Source of the DNA: Flavobacterium buctense
GTDB lineage: Bacteria > Bacteroidota > Bacteroidia > Flavobacteriales > Flavobacteriaceae
Direction: 5' to 3'
Length of the DNA: 64,000 nt
Assembly (NCBI RefSeq): GCF_014486695.1
Contig: NZ_JACTAB010000007.1
Span: 62,001 to 126,000, forward strand
The position numbers and the translations under genes are program-made. Shown in pieces: positions 6,328 through 17,607 of the stretch. Below the pieces are notes generated by a model. That model made no database searches. It worked only from the letters and a program-made list of their open reading frames with translations, and was not told the DNA's origin. How positions within the stretch are numbered: the first letter of the stretch is position 1; each line of letters starts with the position of its first letter.

Positions 6328-9294
6328 TTAATTTCCTGTGTGACGGCTTTCGATTTCATCAACCTCTTTCTTGCTCATAGTATCATATACAACCGGAGTT
6401 GCAATGAATAGAGAAGAGTAAGTACCGACAACGATACCAACCAACATAGCGAAGATAAATCCTCTGATAGATTCACCACCAAAAATAAACATGATTAACA
6501 ATACTAAAATCATTGTTAAGGACGTGTTGATTGTTCTTGAAAGTGTAGTGTTAATAGAAGCGTTTACCACATCTTTAAAATTACCTTTTACATTTCCGGC
6601 TAAGAACTCTCTTACCCTGTCAAATACAATTACGGTATCATTCATGGAGTAACCAATAACGGTTAAGATGGCCGCAATAAAGTGCTGATCCATTTCCATA
6701 TGGAACGGCATGTATTTGTACAATAAAGAATATAATCCTAATACAAATATAACATCGTGGAATACTGCCGCAATAGCACCTAATGAATACTGCCACTTAC
6801 GGAAAGAGATTACCAAGTACAATCCAACTACTAACATAGCGCCAATTACAGCCCAAAAAGAGTTGGTTTTAATATCCGCAGAAATAGCGGCACCTACTTT
6901 TGAAGCTTGTAATACTCCTACTTTTTTCCCATCATAAGTATTGATGAAATTGTCATATGAAATATCTTCGTTGTAATATTTTTTCAAAGAGCTGTGTAGC
7001 TTCTCGTTTACTTCTTTGTCAACTTCAACACCATCTTCTTTGATTTTGTATTTGGTTGTCAATTTCAATTGGTTGTCGTCACCAAATACTTTAGCTTCAA
7101 CTGCTACTCCAAAAGCAGCAGACAATTCCTCAGATACTTTTGTAGCTTCTACCGGTTTGTCAAACTTCACTTGGAAAGTTCTTCCTCCAACAAAATCAAC
7201 ACCTTCATCTAATCCGTTAAAATAGAAAGAAACACAACTTCCAACTACCACTAAAGTTGAGAATATATAAGACCATTTTCTAACTTTAATAAAGTCGAAA
7301 TGAAAACCGGTAAACCAGTTTTTAGTCATTGGTGTACAGAACATCAAACTTCTGTTTTTAGCAATATCTCTATCAATAAAGATTCTTGCAATAAAGATGG
7401 AAGTAAACAATGAAGTGAAAATACCAATTAATAAAGTTAATGCGAATCCTTTAATTGGTCCGGTTCCAAATGTATATAAAATAGCTCCGGTCAAAACGTG
7501 TGTTACGTTAGCATCAATAATCGAACGCATAGCCCCTTTCCATCCATAAGAAGATTTTACGGCATCGGCTAAAGTTTTGCCTTCGCGTAATTCTTCTTTA
7601 GCTCTTTCATAGATAATGATGTTAGCATCAACCGCAGTACCTAATGTTAACACGATACCGGCAATACCTGGCAATGTTAATACGAAACCAAAACTGGCCA
7701 TAACACCAAATAGGAAAAGTAAGTTTAACAACAAGGCAGCATTAGCATACCAACCTGCTCTACCATAATAGAACACCATCCATAAACAGACTAATAAGAA
7801 ACCTACGATTGAAGAAGTCAAACCGGCATTGATAGCAATTTCTCCTAAGGATGGTCCAACAATTTCCGACTGGATGATTTCTGCAGTAGCTGGTAATTTT
7901 CCGGCTCTTAAAACGTTGGCTAAATCTTTAGTTTCAGCAACATCAAAACTTCCGGTAATTTCAGATCTTCCACCCGATATTGGCCCAGAAGTTACTCCCG
8001 GAGCAGAATAGACAACATCATCTAAAGCAATAGCAATAAACCCTTTTTGAGTGTAAGCATTATTGGTCAATCTTTCCCATTCTTTTGCCCCTGCACCATT
8101 CATTTGCATAGAAACGGCTGGTTTACCCATTTGGTCAAAAGTATCTCCGGCATCAACGATAACACCACCACCTAGAGGTGCAACGTCATCTTTGTTTCCT
8201 TTTAAAGCATATAAATCAACTGTAGTAGTTTCTTTTTTAGTTTTCGCATCTGTTTTGGTTACCGGTTTACCCCATACAAATTTGGCAAAACGTTTATCTC
8301 CTGGCAATAATGCTTTGATTTCATTACGCTTCAAGTAACCATTAACCGCGGCTGTATCTTTAGTATTAACAATCGCTAAAATTGGTCCACCACCAATAGA
8401 AACAAACTTATCAAACAAAGGGTTGTTTCCTTTTTTGGCTGTGGCTGAATCAGCCACTTTATCAGTTAATAATTTACTAAGTGAATCTTCCGCTTTTACT
8501 GCTTCAACTTTTTCGTCAACTTTTACAGTGGCTTTCAAAGCTTCATTAGCTTGTTGAAGGAATCCGCCCAACTCTTCCGCTTTGAAAGTTTCCCAGAATT
8601 CTAACTCTGCTTTGCTTGATACTAATTTCTTAATACGGTCAACGTCTTTTGCACCTGGTAACTCAATTAAGATTCTACCGGTTTGACCTAACTTAGCAAT
8701 GTTAGGTTGGGTTACCCCAAATTTATCGATACGACTTCTCAATACCCCAAAGGCTGATTCTACTGACTCGTCTACTTTTCTTCTTAATACTTTTTGCACT
8801 TCTGCATCCGTAGAATTGAAATTCAACTCGTTGTCATCAAAATTTCTGTTGGCAAAAATATCCGGAGAAGCTAGTTTTGTAGTTCCTTTATTGGCTTCAA
8901 ACGCTTCAAAGAAGGCATCCAAATAAGATTGGTTTCCTTTTTGATTGGCTTTGGCATCTTCCAAAGACTTGTTGAAAACAGGGTTTTTTGAATTGTTTGA
9001 CAATTGTACCAAAACATCTTTAACCGAAATTTGAAGAATTACGTTAATTCCTCCTTCAAGGTCAAGACCTTTGTTAATCTGTTTGTCTTTCACATCATTG
9101 TAAGTGAAAAAATCAAGAAAAACTTTTTCTTTTCCTATGGAGTCAAGATATCTGATTTCTTTTTCAGGATTTCCTCCTGCGAAGTTTTTGGCATCATCTT
9201 TTACTTTATTGGCCACAAAAGTGAATGAAAGTTGGTAGATGCTTACCAAGGCAAATAGAATTGCGAAAAATTTAACTAGTCCTTTATTCTGCAT
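6328..9294 (-). CDS. secDF: Fused protein translocase subunit SecDF
   Basis: This 988-residue protein is the SecD-SecF fusion normal in Bacteroidota. The SecD part has an N-terminal membrane helix (residues ~8-25), the D1 motif GLDLEGG at 76-82, a large periplasmic P1 domain with a lineage insertion rich in Lys/Ala/Asp around 240-360, and five further helices from ~490. The SecF part begins near residue 680 and has GVDFVGG before its periplasmic domain and five helices. SecDF uses the proton-motive force to complete export through SecYEG. The promoter at 9419-9449 gives a leader of ~118 bases. Confidence 0.96.
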   Translation of the reverse strand: MQNKGLVKFFAILFALVSIYQLSFTFVANKVKDDAKNFAGGNPEKEIRYLDSIGKEKVFLDFFTYNDVKDKQINKGLDLEGGINVILQISVKDVLVQLSNNSKNPVFNKSLEDAKANQKGNQSYLDAFFEAFEANKGTTKLASPDIFANRNFDDNELNFNSTDAEVQKVLRRKVDESVESAFGVLRSRIDKFGVTQPNIAKLGQTGRILIELPGAKDVDRIKKLVSSKAELEFWETFKAEELGGFLQQANEALKATVKVDEKVEAVKAEDSLSKLLTDKVADSATAKKGNNPLFDKFVSIGGGPILAIVNTKDTAAVNGYLKRNEIKALLPGDKRFAKFVWGKPVTKTDAKTKKETTTVDLYALKGNKDDVAPLGGGVIVDAGDTFDQMGKPAVSMQMNGAGAKEWERLTNNAYTQKGFIAIALDDVVYSAPGVTSGPISGGRSEITGSFDVAETKDLANVLRAGKLPATAEIIQSEIVGPSLGEIAINAGLTSSIVGFLLVCLWMVFYYGRAGWYANAALLLNLLFLFGVMASFGFVLTLPGIAGIVLTLGTAVDANIIIYERAKEELREGKTLADAVKSSYGWKGAMRSIIDANVTHVLTGAILYTFGTGPIKGFALTLLIGIFTSLFTSIFIARIFIDRDIAKNRSLMFCTPMTKNWFTGFHFDFIKVRKWSYIFSTLVVVGSCVSFYFNGLDEGVDFVGGRTFQVKFDKPVEATKVSEELSAAFGVAVEAKVFGDDNQLKLTTKYKIKEDGVEVDKEVNEKLHSSLKKYYNEDISYDNFINTYDGKKVGVLQASKVGAAISADIKTNSFWAVIGAMLVVGLYLVISFRKWQYSLGAIAAVFHDVIFVLGLYSLLYKYMPFHMEMDQHFIAAILTVIGYSMNDTVIVFDRVREFLAGNVKGNFKDVVNASINTTLSRTINTSLTMILVLLIMFIFGGESIRGFIFAMLVGIVVGTYSSLFIATPVVYDTMSKKEVDEIESRHTGN

Positions 9295-9418
9295 TATTAC
9301 TAAAAATTAATTAATTCTGGTTTTGTTATTGTTTTACATAAAGCAAAAACTATTGAAATTCAAAACATTATACGTTAAAGTATTGAATTTACAACAATTC
9401 CCTTTTTTATGAAACGTG

Positions 9419-9449
9419 CAAATATATAATTATAGATAAGATTAACCAA
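9419..9449 (-). promoter_or_regulatory. Promoter for secDF
   Basis: On the minus strand TTG (9449-9447), a 20-base spacer and TATATTTG (9426-9419) match the Bacteroidota consensus exactly. It predicts a transcript start about 118 bases before the secDF ATG. Confidence 0.65.
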
Positions 9450-9468
9450 TATTTTCATGATTAATATC

Positions 9469-9503
9469 AAAAAAAAGACTGCAAAGTTTGCAGTCTCTTT
9501 TTT
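9469..9503 (-). terminator. Rho-independent terminator after mdh
   Basis: AGACTGCAAA and TTTGCAGTCT pair over ten bases around a one-base centre, flanked by A- and T-runs. It lies 17 bases past the mdh stop on the minus strand, and would work in both directions. Confidence 0.85.
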
Positions 9504-9519
9504 ATATTACCTTAATATA

Positions 9520-10455
9520 TTATGCTAAATGAGATTTTAAGTCATTATTCATGTTGCGAACGGCATCTGCACTCTTAGCAAACAAAGCTTTTTCAGCCTC
9601 ATTTAAGTTGATGTCAACGATTTTTTCGATACCGTTTTTACCAATGATACAAGGCACACCAATACAGATGTCACTTTGACCATATTCGCCTTCTAAATAA
9701 ACCGAACACGGAATCATTTTGTGTTGGTCATTCAAAATAGCATCCACCAAATAGGCTACCGAAGCACCCGGCGCATACCAAGCTGAAGTTCCTAATAACC
9801 CTGTCAACGTTGCGCCACCAACCATAGTGTCAGCCGCTACTTTTGTCAATTCGTCCTCAGACAAAAATTGAGAAACCGGCACTCCGTTATAAGAAGCCAA
9901 TCTCGTTAACGGAATCATAGTCGTATCTCCGTGACCACCAATTACCATTCCTTGAATATCATTGGCAGGTTTGTCAAGGGCTAAAGACAAATACGTTTTA
10001 AAACGTGAACTGTCTAAAGTACCACCCATACCGATGATTCTGTTTTTTGGTAAACCCAATGATTTATAAGTCAAGTAAGTCATCGTATCCATTGGGTTAG
10101 ATACAATTACAAAAATCGCATTAGGGGAATTCTGCAATAAATTTTCCGCCACCGATTTCACGATTCCGGCGTTGATTCCGATTAACTCTTCACGAGTCAT
10201 TCCCGGTTTTCTCGGAATTCCCGAGGTAATTACTACCACGTCGCTTCCGGCTGTTTTTGCATAATCATTAGTACTTCCAACTACTTTAGTATTGAACCCT
10301 AAAGTCGTTTGCGTTTGCGTGATGTCTAATGCTTTTCCTTCAGCAAAACCTTCTCTAATATCCACCAACACAATTTCGCTGGCAATTCTTCTGTAAGCAA
10401 TCGCATCGGCACATGTTGCCCCAACGTTTCCTGCTCCTACAATCGTAACTTTCAT
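9520..10455 (-). CDS. mdh: Malate dehydrogenase
   Basis: This 311-residue NAD-dependent enzyme has the Rossmann motif GAGNVG at residues 7-12, the substrate loop IPRKPGMTRE around 80-90, VSNPMD at 118-123 and catalytic H175 in GGHGD. The length and the MTRE loop place it with the LDH-like, tetrameric malate dehydrogenases. It oxidises malate to oxaloacetate in the TCA cycle. gyrB lies 100 bases upstream on the same strand, separated by an AT-rich inverted repeat, so co-transcription is uncertain. A strong terminator follows. Confidence 0.95.
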   Translation of the reverse strand: MKVTIVGAGNVGATCADAIAYRRIASEIVLVDIREGFAEGKALDITQTQTTLGFNTKVVGSTNDYAKTAGSDVVVITSGIPRKPGMTREELIGINAGIVKSVAENLLQNSPNAIFVIVSNPMDTMTYLTYKSLGLPKNRIIGMGGTLDSSRFKTYLSLALDKPANDIQGMVIGGHGDTTMIPLTRLASYNGVPVSQFLSEDELTKVAADTMVGGATLTGLLGTSAWYAPGASVAYLVDAILNDQHKMIPCSVYLEGEYGQSDICIGVPCIIGKNGIEKIVDINLNEAEKALFAKSADAVRNMNNDLKSHLA

Positions 10456-10473
10456 TTTTGTTATTTTAAATTA

Positions 10474-10547
10474 TAAATTTTGAATTTTAAATTGTTGTGT
10501 TGTAAATTTTGAATTTCAATCATTTAAAATTTAGAATTCAAAATTTA
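10474..10547. repeat. AT-rich inverted repeat between gyrB and mdh
   Basis: The left arm (10474-10493) reads TAAATTTTGAATTTTAAATT and the right arm (10524-10547) contains its near reverse complement, with an extra AAATTTTGAATTTC copy between. The arms would form a stem of about 20 A-T pairs. It resembles the other AT-rich palindromes in the window, but no open reading frame or terminal direct repeat marks it as mobile. Confidence 0.5.
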
Positions 10548-10555
10548 AAAATAAA

Positions 10556-12502
<1,947 letters not shown>

Positions 12503-12620
12503 TTATCGTAAAAAATGTGATTTTTGTCTAACACGCAAATATATAAAAACACATAGGATTTCCTATTGAAAAAAGGGTTTAAAACCTTTAAGTTATTAAC
12601 ATTTTTGGCATGATTTCAAC

Positions 12621-12652
12621 AAAAAAACGCCCGCCAAAAATGACGGACGTTC
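12621..12652 (-). terminator. Rho-independent terminator after asnB
   Basis: On the minus strand AACGTCCGTC pairs with GGCGGGCGTT over ten bases with two G-U pairs around a short T-rich loop, followed by seven T. It lies 32 bases after the asnB stop and before the gyrB promoter. Confidence 0.88.
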
Positions 12653-12683
12653 TTTAACAAACAAACTAAACTTCAATCTAAAC

Positions 12684-14300
12684 TCAAACGCTAACGCTTG
12701 GTTTTGCTATTTCAACATCTGCTTGGACGTGAGCTGCGTTTGCTCTTCCGCTTGGATCTTGATTTTCTTGCCATTTTGGTATCCATTTGCGGACCGTTTG
12801 CGCCGCGCTGACCTGTGGATAATATTTATGGAAAATAGTTCTGTAAAAATAGGCTTCTTTCGTGGCCGGAGTATTGTATGGGAAAAGCATTGTAGCTTGT
12901 TCCATTTGTTCATCGGTAACTTGTGAAGAACAATATTCAATCAAAGTGTCAATCCAGTTATAACCTACTCCATCCGAGAATTGCTCTTTCTGACGCCACA
13001 ATACTTCATCCGGAAGATATGGTTGTTCAGGGGTATCGAAGGCTTTTCTTAAGATATATTTTTCTTTTCCGTCATAAGTCTTTGGCTGTTTTTCTTCGCC
13101 TTTGATTTTCATGGCAACATCTAAGAATGCTTTGTCTAAAAACGGTACACGAGCTTCTAATCCGTGCGCCATCGTTGATTTATCAGCACGAAGTAAATCG
13201 GCTGTAAATAACTTTTGCACTCTTTCGATGGTTTCTTTGGTAAAATCTTCAGTGCTTGGCGCATTTCTGAAGTACAAATATCCTCCGAAAACCTCATCGG
13301 CACCTTCACCAGAAAGTACCACTTTGATTCCCATATCGGTAATCGCTTTGGATAAAAAATACATCGGTGTACTGGCTCTTACCGAAGTCACATCATAAGT
13401 TTCCAAATGCCAAATCAATTTGTCCAAAATTTCAATTCCTTGTTCGATAGTAAAATGAATTTCATGGTGTTTAGTCCCTAAAAATTCGGCTACTTTTCTT
13501 GCCGCTTTGGCATCCGGTGCCTCTGCATCTAAACCTATGGAAAAGGAGTGTAATTCTTTTCCTTTTTCTTTTAACAAACGTGCTGCTATAGATGATGTTA
13601 AAGAAGAATCTAATCCTCCTGAAAGCAAAACACCAATCGGCACATCACTCATTAATCTTTTGCGTGTGGCTTCGGTTAACGATTCTCTTAAAGCGGTATA
13701 ATCAACCTCAGCATCACAAGTAGTATAATCTTCGTATTCCGGTGTGTAATATTTCACAAAACCGGTTTCTGCGGTGTAATAATGTCCCGGAGGAAAAGTG
13801 GAAAACGTTTTGCATTGGTCGGCAATCGGCTTCATTTCGGAAGCAAAATACATTCGACCTCTTTCATCCACACCATAATATAAAGGCTTCACGCCTAGCG
13901 GATCACGACCGGCAATATAATCATCGCCATCAATCACCACGAAAGCAAAATCGCCATCTAATAAATGAACAAAATCGTAACCAAACTTCTCATACAAATG
14001 CACAATAACCTCTGAATCCGATTTGGAACGAAACACATGGTCTTTTAGAATTGTATCTCTTAATTCTTGATGGTTATAAATTTCGCCATTGTGAACCATC
14101 CAAGCTGTTGTACAACCTTGAATAGGCTGTCTTCCTGAATGTAAATCTATAATAGACAACCGTTCGTGACTTAAAATGTGTCCGTTTTCGGTAACATGGA
14201 TATCACTTTCATCCGGTCCGCGATGAGACATTCTTTTCGAAAGTTGTTTTACCAACTGTTCGTCTTTTCCTTTTCCAATAATGGCTAATATTCCGCACAT
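12684..14300 (-). CDS. asnB: Asparagine synthetase B (glutamine-hydrolysing)
   Basis: This 538-residue enzyme has an N-terminal class II glutamine amidotransferase domain starting MCGILAI, with C2 as nucleophile after Met removal, and NGEIYNH at 71-77. The C-terminal synthetase domain has the ATP pyrophosphatase loop SGGLDSS at residues 227-233 and the GEGADEVFGGY motif. It makes asparagine from aspartate, ATP and glutamine. The length is that of AsnB from enteric bacteria rather than the longer ~620-residue group. It stands alone on the minus strand with a strong terminator. Confidence 0.95.
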   Translation of the reverse strand: MCGILAIIGKGKDEQLVKQLSKRMSHRGPDESDIHVTENGHILSHERLSIIDLHSGRQPIQGCTTAWMVHNGEIYNHQELRDTILKDHVFRSKSDSEVIVHLYEKFGYDFVHLLDGDFAFVVIDGDDYIAGRDPLGVKPLYYGVDERGRMYFASEMKPIADQCKTFSTFPPGHYYTAETGFVKYYTPEYEDYTTCDAEVDYTALRESLTEATRKRLMSDVPIGVLLSGGLDSSLTSSIAARLLKEKGKELHSFSIGLDAEAPDAKAARKVAEFLGTKHHEIHFTIEQGIEILDKLIWHLETYDVTSVRASTPMYFLSKAITDMGIKVVLSGEGADEVFGGYLYFRNAPSTEDFTKETIERVQKLFTADLLRADKSTMAHGLEARVPFLDKAFLDVAMKIKGEEKQPKTYDGKEKYILRKAFDTPEQPYLPDEVLWRQKEQFSDGVGYNWIDTLIEYCSSQVTDEQMEQATMLFPYNTPATKEAYFYRTIFHKYYPQVSAAQTVRKWIPKWQENQDPSGRANAAHVQADVEIAKPSVSV

Positions 14301-14576
14301 ACTCTTTTCTTTAAAATCTAACTTTATTCATTTGATAAAGCAAAAGTGACATATTCATTTTAATACGAAAACAAAAAAAGAGTTATTGGTTATAATTTGT
14401 AACTTAAAATTAAAATATAAATTAATTATGCAATTAAACATGTAAAAAAGACCGCCTTTAAGTAAGAATTTATAAAAGAGGCGAGTTATTCATCAAACAA
14501 TTAGTAGAAAAGTACTCAAACATTCTAAAACATTATTCTATATTTGGTCAAAATCAAGTCAAGCATAAACTATTTT
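14301..14576. other. Non-coding spacer between asnB and the acyltransferase gene
   Basis: This 276-base divergent spacer is AT-rich. It contains a possible weak hairpin (CGCCT at 14453-14457 with AGGCG at 14479-14483). An early TTG at 14544 is in frame with the acyltransferase but a better ATG follows. No RNA gene or repeat is recognisable. Confidence 0.5.
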
Positions 14577-15599
14577 ATGAATTATAAAGACTTTTTAAAT
14601 AAAGATTCCACAGCCAATCGGATAAGTTGGGTTGATCAAGTCAAAGGCCTTACGATTTTTTTGGTGGTGTATGGACATAATTTTCCATTCAACGAAAAAT
14701 ACATTTACAGCTTTCATATGCCTTTGTTCATTATGATGGCCGGCTTTTTTCATCCTACTGTTTCAAATTGGGATAGTTTAAAAAAAAGAGTTACAACTAT
14801 TCTTGTTCCTTACTTTTTGTGGAGTTTTATTTTATTTGCGATTTGGTTTTTCATCACAAGTAAATATGGTGACAATCTTCAATACAATCTTTCGCCTCTT
14901 AACAACTTCATAGGTATATTTTATTCCCAAGGCGGAAGAGATTATATGGATTGGGGAATTCCCATGTGGTTTTTACCGGCCTTATTTATGACTTTTTTGA
15001 TTTTCCACGGGTTGCGTAAAATTAAAAACAACATTTTGTTTTATTGCCTTTTGACACTAATTCCAATTGGAGGATTTGTTTATTCGAGGCTTACCAATAT
15101 TAATCTACCCTGGAGTATTACTATCGCCATGGTGGCTTTAGTTTTTTATGCCTTTGGATTCTATGCCTTTCCAAAAATAAATGCTGTGACTAAAAAAGCG
15201 AGTATTGTTTTAGCTATAATTTTAGGTGTAATCCATTTTTCACTTAACTATTACAATGTTAAAATTGATATGTACCGAGCCATTTACGGAAACGAATTCT
15301 TTTTTACAGTAAACGGTATTTTAGGAAGTTTATTTGTGTTGTTCTTTTTCAAAGCCTTTCCGGTTTTCCGGTTTTTAGCCTTTATCGGAAAGTTTTCATT
15401 GACAATCTTGGCTTTACAACTTTTGGCATTGACTTTTATAAAAGCAATTCTTTTATATGGATTAGGTCAAAGTGATTTTAATTTCTCGGAATGGGAACGA
15501 TTTTTCTATGCTATTTTACAAATCATAATAATGATTCCCGTATTTTTTATCATCAATAAGTATTTACCAATTCTAAATGGAGGTTTTAAAAAAATATAA
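14577..15599 (+). CDS. Acyltransferase family 3 membrane protein
   Basis: The ATG at 14577 gives a 340-residue protein; a TTG 33 bases upstream is in frame but would add only a charged, atypical extension. RISWVDQVKGLTIFLVVYGH is the N-terminal family motif with the catalytic-type His, and SFHMPLFIMMAGFF follows, as in fucose 4-O-acetylase-like acyltransferases. About ten hydrophobic helices follow. Proteins of this family O-acylate sugars of surface polymers at the inner membrane. The gene overlaps the next one by 23 bases, so the two are probably translationally coupled and act on the same envelope glycoconjugate. The substrate is unknown. Confidence 0.85.
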   Translation: MNYKDFLNKDSTANRISWVDQVKGLTIFLVVYGHNFPFNEKYIYSFHMPLFIMMAGFFHPTVSNWDSLKKRVTTILVPYFLWSFILFAIWFFITSKYGDNLQYNLSPLNNFIGIFYSQGGRDYMDWGIPMWFLPALFMTFLIFHGLRKIKNNILFYCLLTLIPIGGFVYSRLTNINLPWSITIAMVALVFYAFGFYAFPKINAVTKKASIVLAIILGVIHFSLNYYNVKIDMYRAIYGNEFFFTVNGILGSLFVLFFFKAFPVFRFLAFIGKFSLTILALQLLALTFIKAILLYGLGQSDFNFSEWERFFYAILQIIIMIPVFFIINKYLPILNGGFKKI

Positions 15600-17082
15600 A
15601 AATCAATTGGTTTTTCATTTGTTTTTGAATTTTGCTTTTGCTCTTTTCATCACTTTTGCTTCCTATTACCATCTTCCATTGTATACTTTAAGTGATATCA
15701 GTTTTTACTTGTTTCACTTTTTAGCCTTGCAATTTTCGATATTTGGTTTTTTATACTTTTTAAGTATTAATAAATACTTGTTCCGATTTTTATTCCCCAT
15801 CGTATTTTTGTTTTTTTCTTGTGTAGCTTATTGGGTCTATTTTCAAGATATAGCCATCTCACACAGCATCATTCAGGTTTCATTAGAAACAAAAGCCGAT
15901 ATCGTTATGGATTTAATCAGTATTCCATTTCTACTCTATCTCCTTTCTTCCATAATAGCACTGATTTTTATCCTTAAATATTACAATAAATTAAAAGTAA
16001 ACCAGCTAAAATCTCCTTTAACAATATTGGCTATAGTAGCTGTATTTAGCTACTCTTTAGTTGAAAATTACAGATTTGGAACATTCAACAGAAGATTACC
16101 TTATAATGTTATTTCTTCGTCGAAAGCGTATTTTGAAAAAAACAGTCTTATTTTAAAGCCAATCGACCAAACCATAAAAGCCAATATTGATAGTTTGAAT
16201 GTGGTATTCATACTTGGAGAAAGTGTAAGAGCCGACCATCTGCAATTGAACGGTTACCAAAGAAAAACAATGCCGTTATTATCAAAAAGAAAGAACATCA
16301 TCAGCTTTCCGAACGCTTATACACCTTTAACTTACACCGCGATTAGTGTTCCGCAAATACTGACGAATGCTACACTTACCGATGATTACAGTCGGCCAAA
16401 GTATTCTCTAATTGATATTCTGAACCACGCCCATATTCAAACGAATTGGATTGGCAATCAAACTCCAGAAAAAAGCTATGAAATATTTATAGAGCAATCG
16501 AGGTTCCAAAAAATAATTGACCCGTTACATTCCGAATTGAGTTTTCAAAAAGACTATGACGATAAAATGCTTCCGGTTTTCAAAACCCTTTTTAAACCCA
16601 ATCAAAACCAGTTTACCATCTTACACATGATGGGAAGCCATTGGTGGTATGAAACGAGATATCCTGATGCGTTTAGAAAATTCCAACCCGTTATCAAAAG
16701 CAAACACATCCCTTCCAACACTAGTGAAGAAATGATTAACGCTTATGACAATACGATTTTATATTTGGATTATTTCATCAATGAAGTGATTCAGCTGGTC
16801 GAAAAGCAAAACTCAAATACCCTAGTTATCTATTTGGCTGACCACGGAGAACTTTTGGGTGAAGATAATTTGTGGCTGCATGCCCAAACCGGAAAAGCTA
16901 GTGAAAATCCGGCGATGATTATTTGGTATTCAGAAGGTTTTAAAGAAAAACATCCGGAAACCGTTTTAAAGTTGAAACAAAAACAAAACGCAAAAACCGA
17001 CTTGGATTTCTTTTTTCACAGCATTTTGAATTTATACCAAATTGAAGGGATTGAATACAATAAGAAAAAAGTAATTTTTTAA
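15577..17082 (+). CDS. Phosphoethanolamine transferase-like sulfatase-fold membrane protein
   Basis: This 501-residue protein has five N-terminal helices (residues ~12-165) and a periplasmic alkaline-phosphatase-fold domain. GES at 214-216 supplies the first metal ligand, T254 in YTAISVP is in the position of the phosphorylated Thr of EptA, and LADHGE carries the later metal ligands. SHWWYETRYP and NAYDN are also as in EptA/CptA-type enzymes. Known members move phosphoethanolamine from phosphatidylethanolamine to lipid A or core sugars. A related lipoteichoic-acid-synthase-like or phosphoglycerol role is not excluded. It overlaps the acyltransferase gene by 23 bases and converges on the GreA-like gene with a one-base gap. 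Confidence 0.87.
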   Translation: MEVLKKYKNQLVFHLFLNFAFALFITFASYYHLPLYTLSDISFYLFHFLALQFSIFGFLYFLSINKYLFRFLFPIVFLFFSCVAYWVYFQDIAISHSIIQVSLETKADIVMDLISIPFLLYLLSSIIALIFILKYYNKLKVNQLKSPLTILAIVAVFSYSLVENYRFGTFNRRLPYNVISSSKAYFEKNSLILKPIDQTIKANIDSLNVVFILGESVRADHLQLNGYQRKTMPLLSKRKNIISFPNAYTPLTYTAISVPQILTNATLTDDYSRPKYSLIDILNHAHIQTNWIGNQTPEKSYEIFIEQSRFQKIIDPLHSELSFQKDYDDKMLPVFKTLFKPNQNQFTILHMMGSHWWYETRYPDAFRKFQPVIKSKHIPSNTSEEMINAYDNTILYLDYFINEVIQLVEKQNSNTLVIYLADHGELLGEDNLWLHAQTGKASENPAMIIWYSEGFKEKHPETVLKLKQKQNAKTDLDFFFHSILNLYQIEGIEYNKKKVIF

Positions 17083-17083
17083 T

Positions 17084-17527
17084 CTATTCAACCGATTCGA
17101 TCTGATAGGGTTTTCCATTCATATCAAATTCAAATCCGATGGAATTCCCCATCAATTTACTACCTAATGGCGATTGCGGTGAAAGTGCAAAAATGGTTTT
17201 ACTGTCAACAGTGATTTTTGGCAAAGCCGAACTGATAAAAAGCAACATCCCATTGGCTTGTACTAAACTGCCCAAAGCCACTTTTTGATGTTTGTTAGAA
17301 GCTTCAATTTTGTCAAGAACCGCTTTCTGTTCCAGAATTTCTTTGAGTTTGTGATTGAGTTTTTCTTGTTCCAAATGCATCATCGATAAGGCAGTTTCGT
17401 GTTTATCACCTGCCGAACCTTTAGCATCATTTTGCGCATCAACCGTCAAGCCGGAAATCATGTCTTGAAAAACATCAATTCGGTCTTGGACTAACTGTTT
17501 GTAGTAGTGAAGAACTTCTTGTTTCAT
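17084..17527 (-). CDS. GreA/GreB-like protein (often labelled 3-oxoacyl-ACP synthase)
   Basis: This 147-residue protein has a long N-terminal helical hairpin (residues ~1-75, heptad-like with charged residues around AQNDAKGSAGDKHETALS) and a C-terminal domain ending in LSPQSPLGSKLMGNSIG. The SPLG..L.G...G pattern is the hallmark of the GreA/GreB C-terminal domain that binds RNA polymerase. The layout is that of a Gre-like secondary-channel factor. Homologues in flavobacteria tend to carry the product name 3-oxoacyl-ACP synthase, for which no thiolase-fold motif or active-site Cys is seen here. The exact action on RNA polymerase is unknown. It follows the outer-membrane barrel gene after 80 bases. 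Confidence 0.72.
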   Translation of the reverse strand: MKQEVLHYYKQLVQDRIDVFQDMISGLTVDAQNDAKGSAGDKHETALSMMHLEQEKLNHKLKEILEQKAVLDKIEASNKHQKVALGSLVQANGMLLFISSALPKITVDSKTIFALSPQSPLGSKLMGNSIGFEFDMNGKPYQIESVE

Positions 17528-17544
17528 GGCAGATTTTTGGATTA

Positions 17545-17595
17545 TTAGACTGCTTAGATTACTAGATTTTGTCTAAGTCAGTCTAAGAAGTCTAA
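17545..17595. repeat. Imperfect inverted repeat upstream of the GreA-like gene
   Basis: TTAGACTGCTTAG (17545-17557) and CTAAGAAGTCTAA (17583-17595) are reverse complements with one mismatch, around a loop containing further TCTAA copies; GTCTAA recurs at 17571, 17581 and 17598. It lies between the barrel gene stop and the GreA-like start on the minus strand. Confidence 0.55.
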
Positions 17596-17607
17596 CTGTC
17601 TAATTAT

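Noticed and set aside
14544..14576. Early TTG start for the acyltransferase
   Set aside because: It adds a charged, atypical N-terminus before the ATG at 14577. Similar upstream TTG or ATT starts at 25665, 28096, 37619, 40538, 41963, 45175, 55011, 55076 and 60850 were also replaced by a better ATG.
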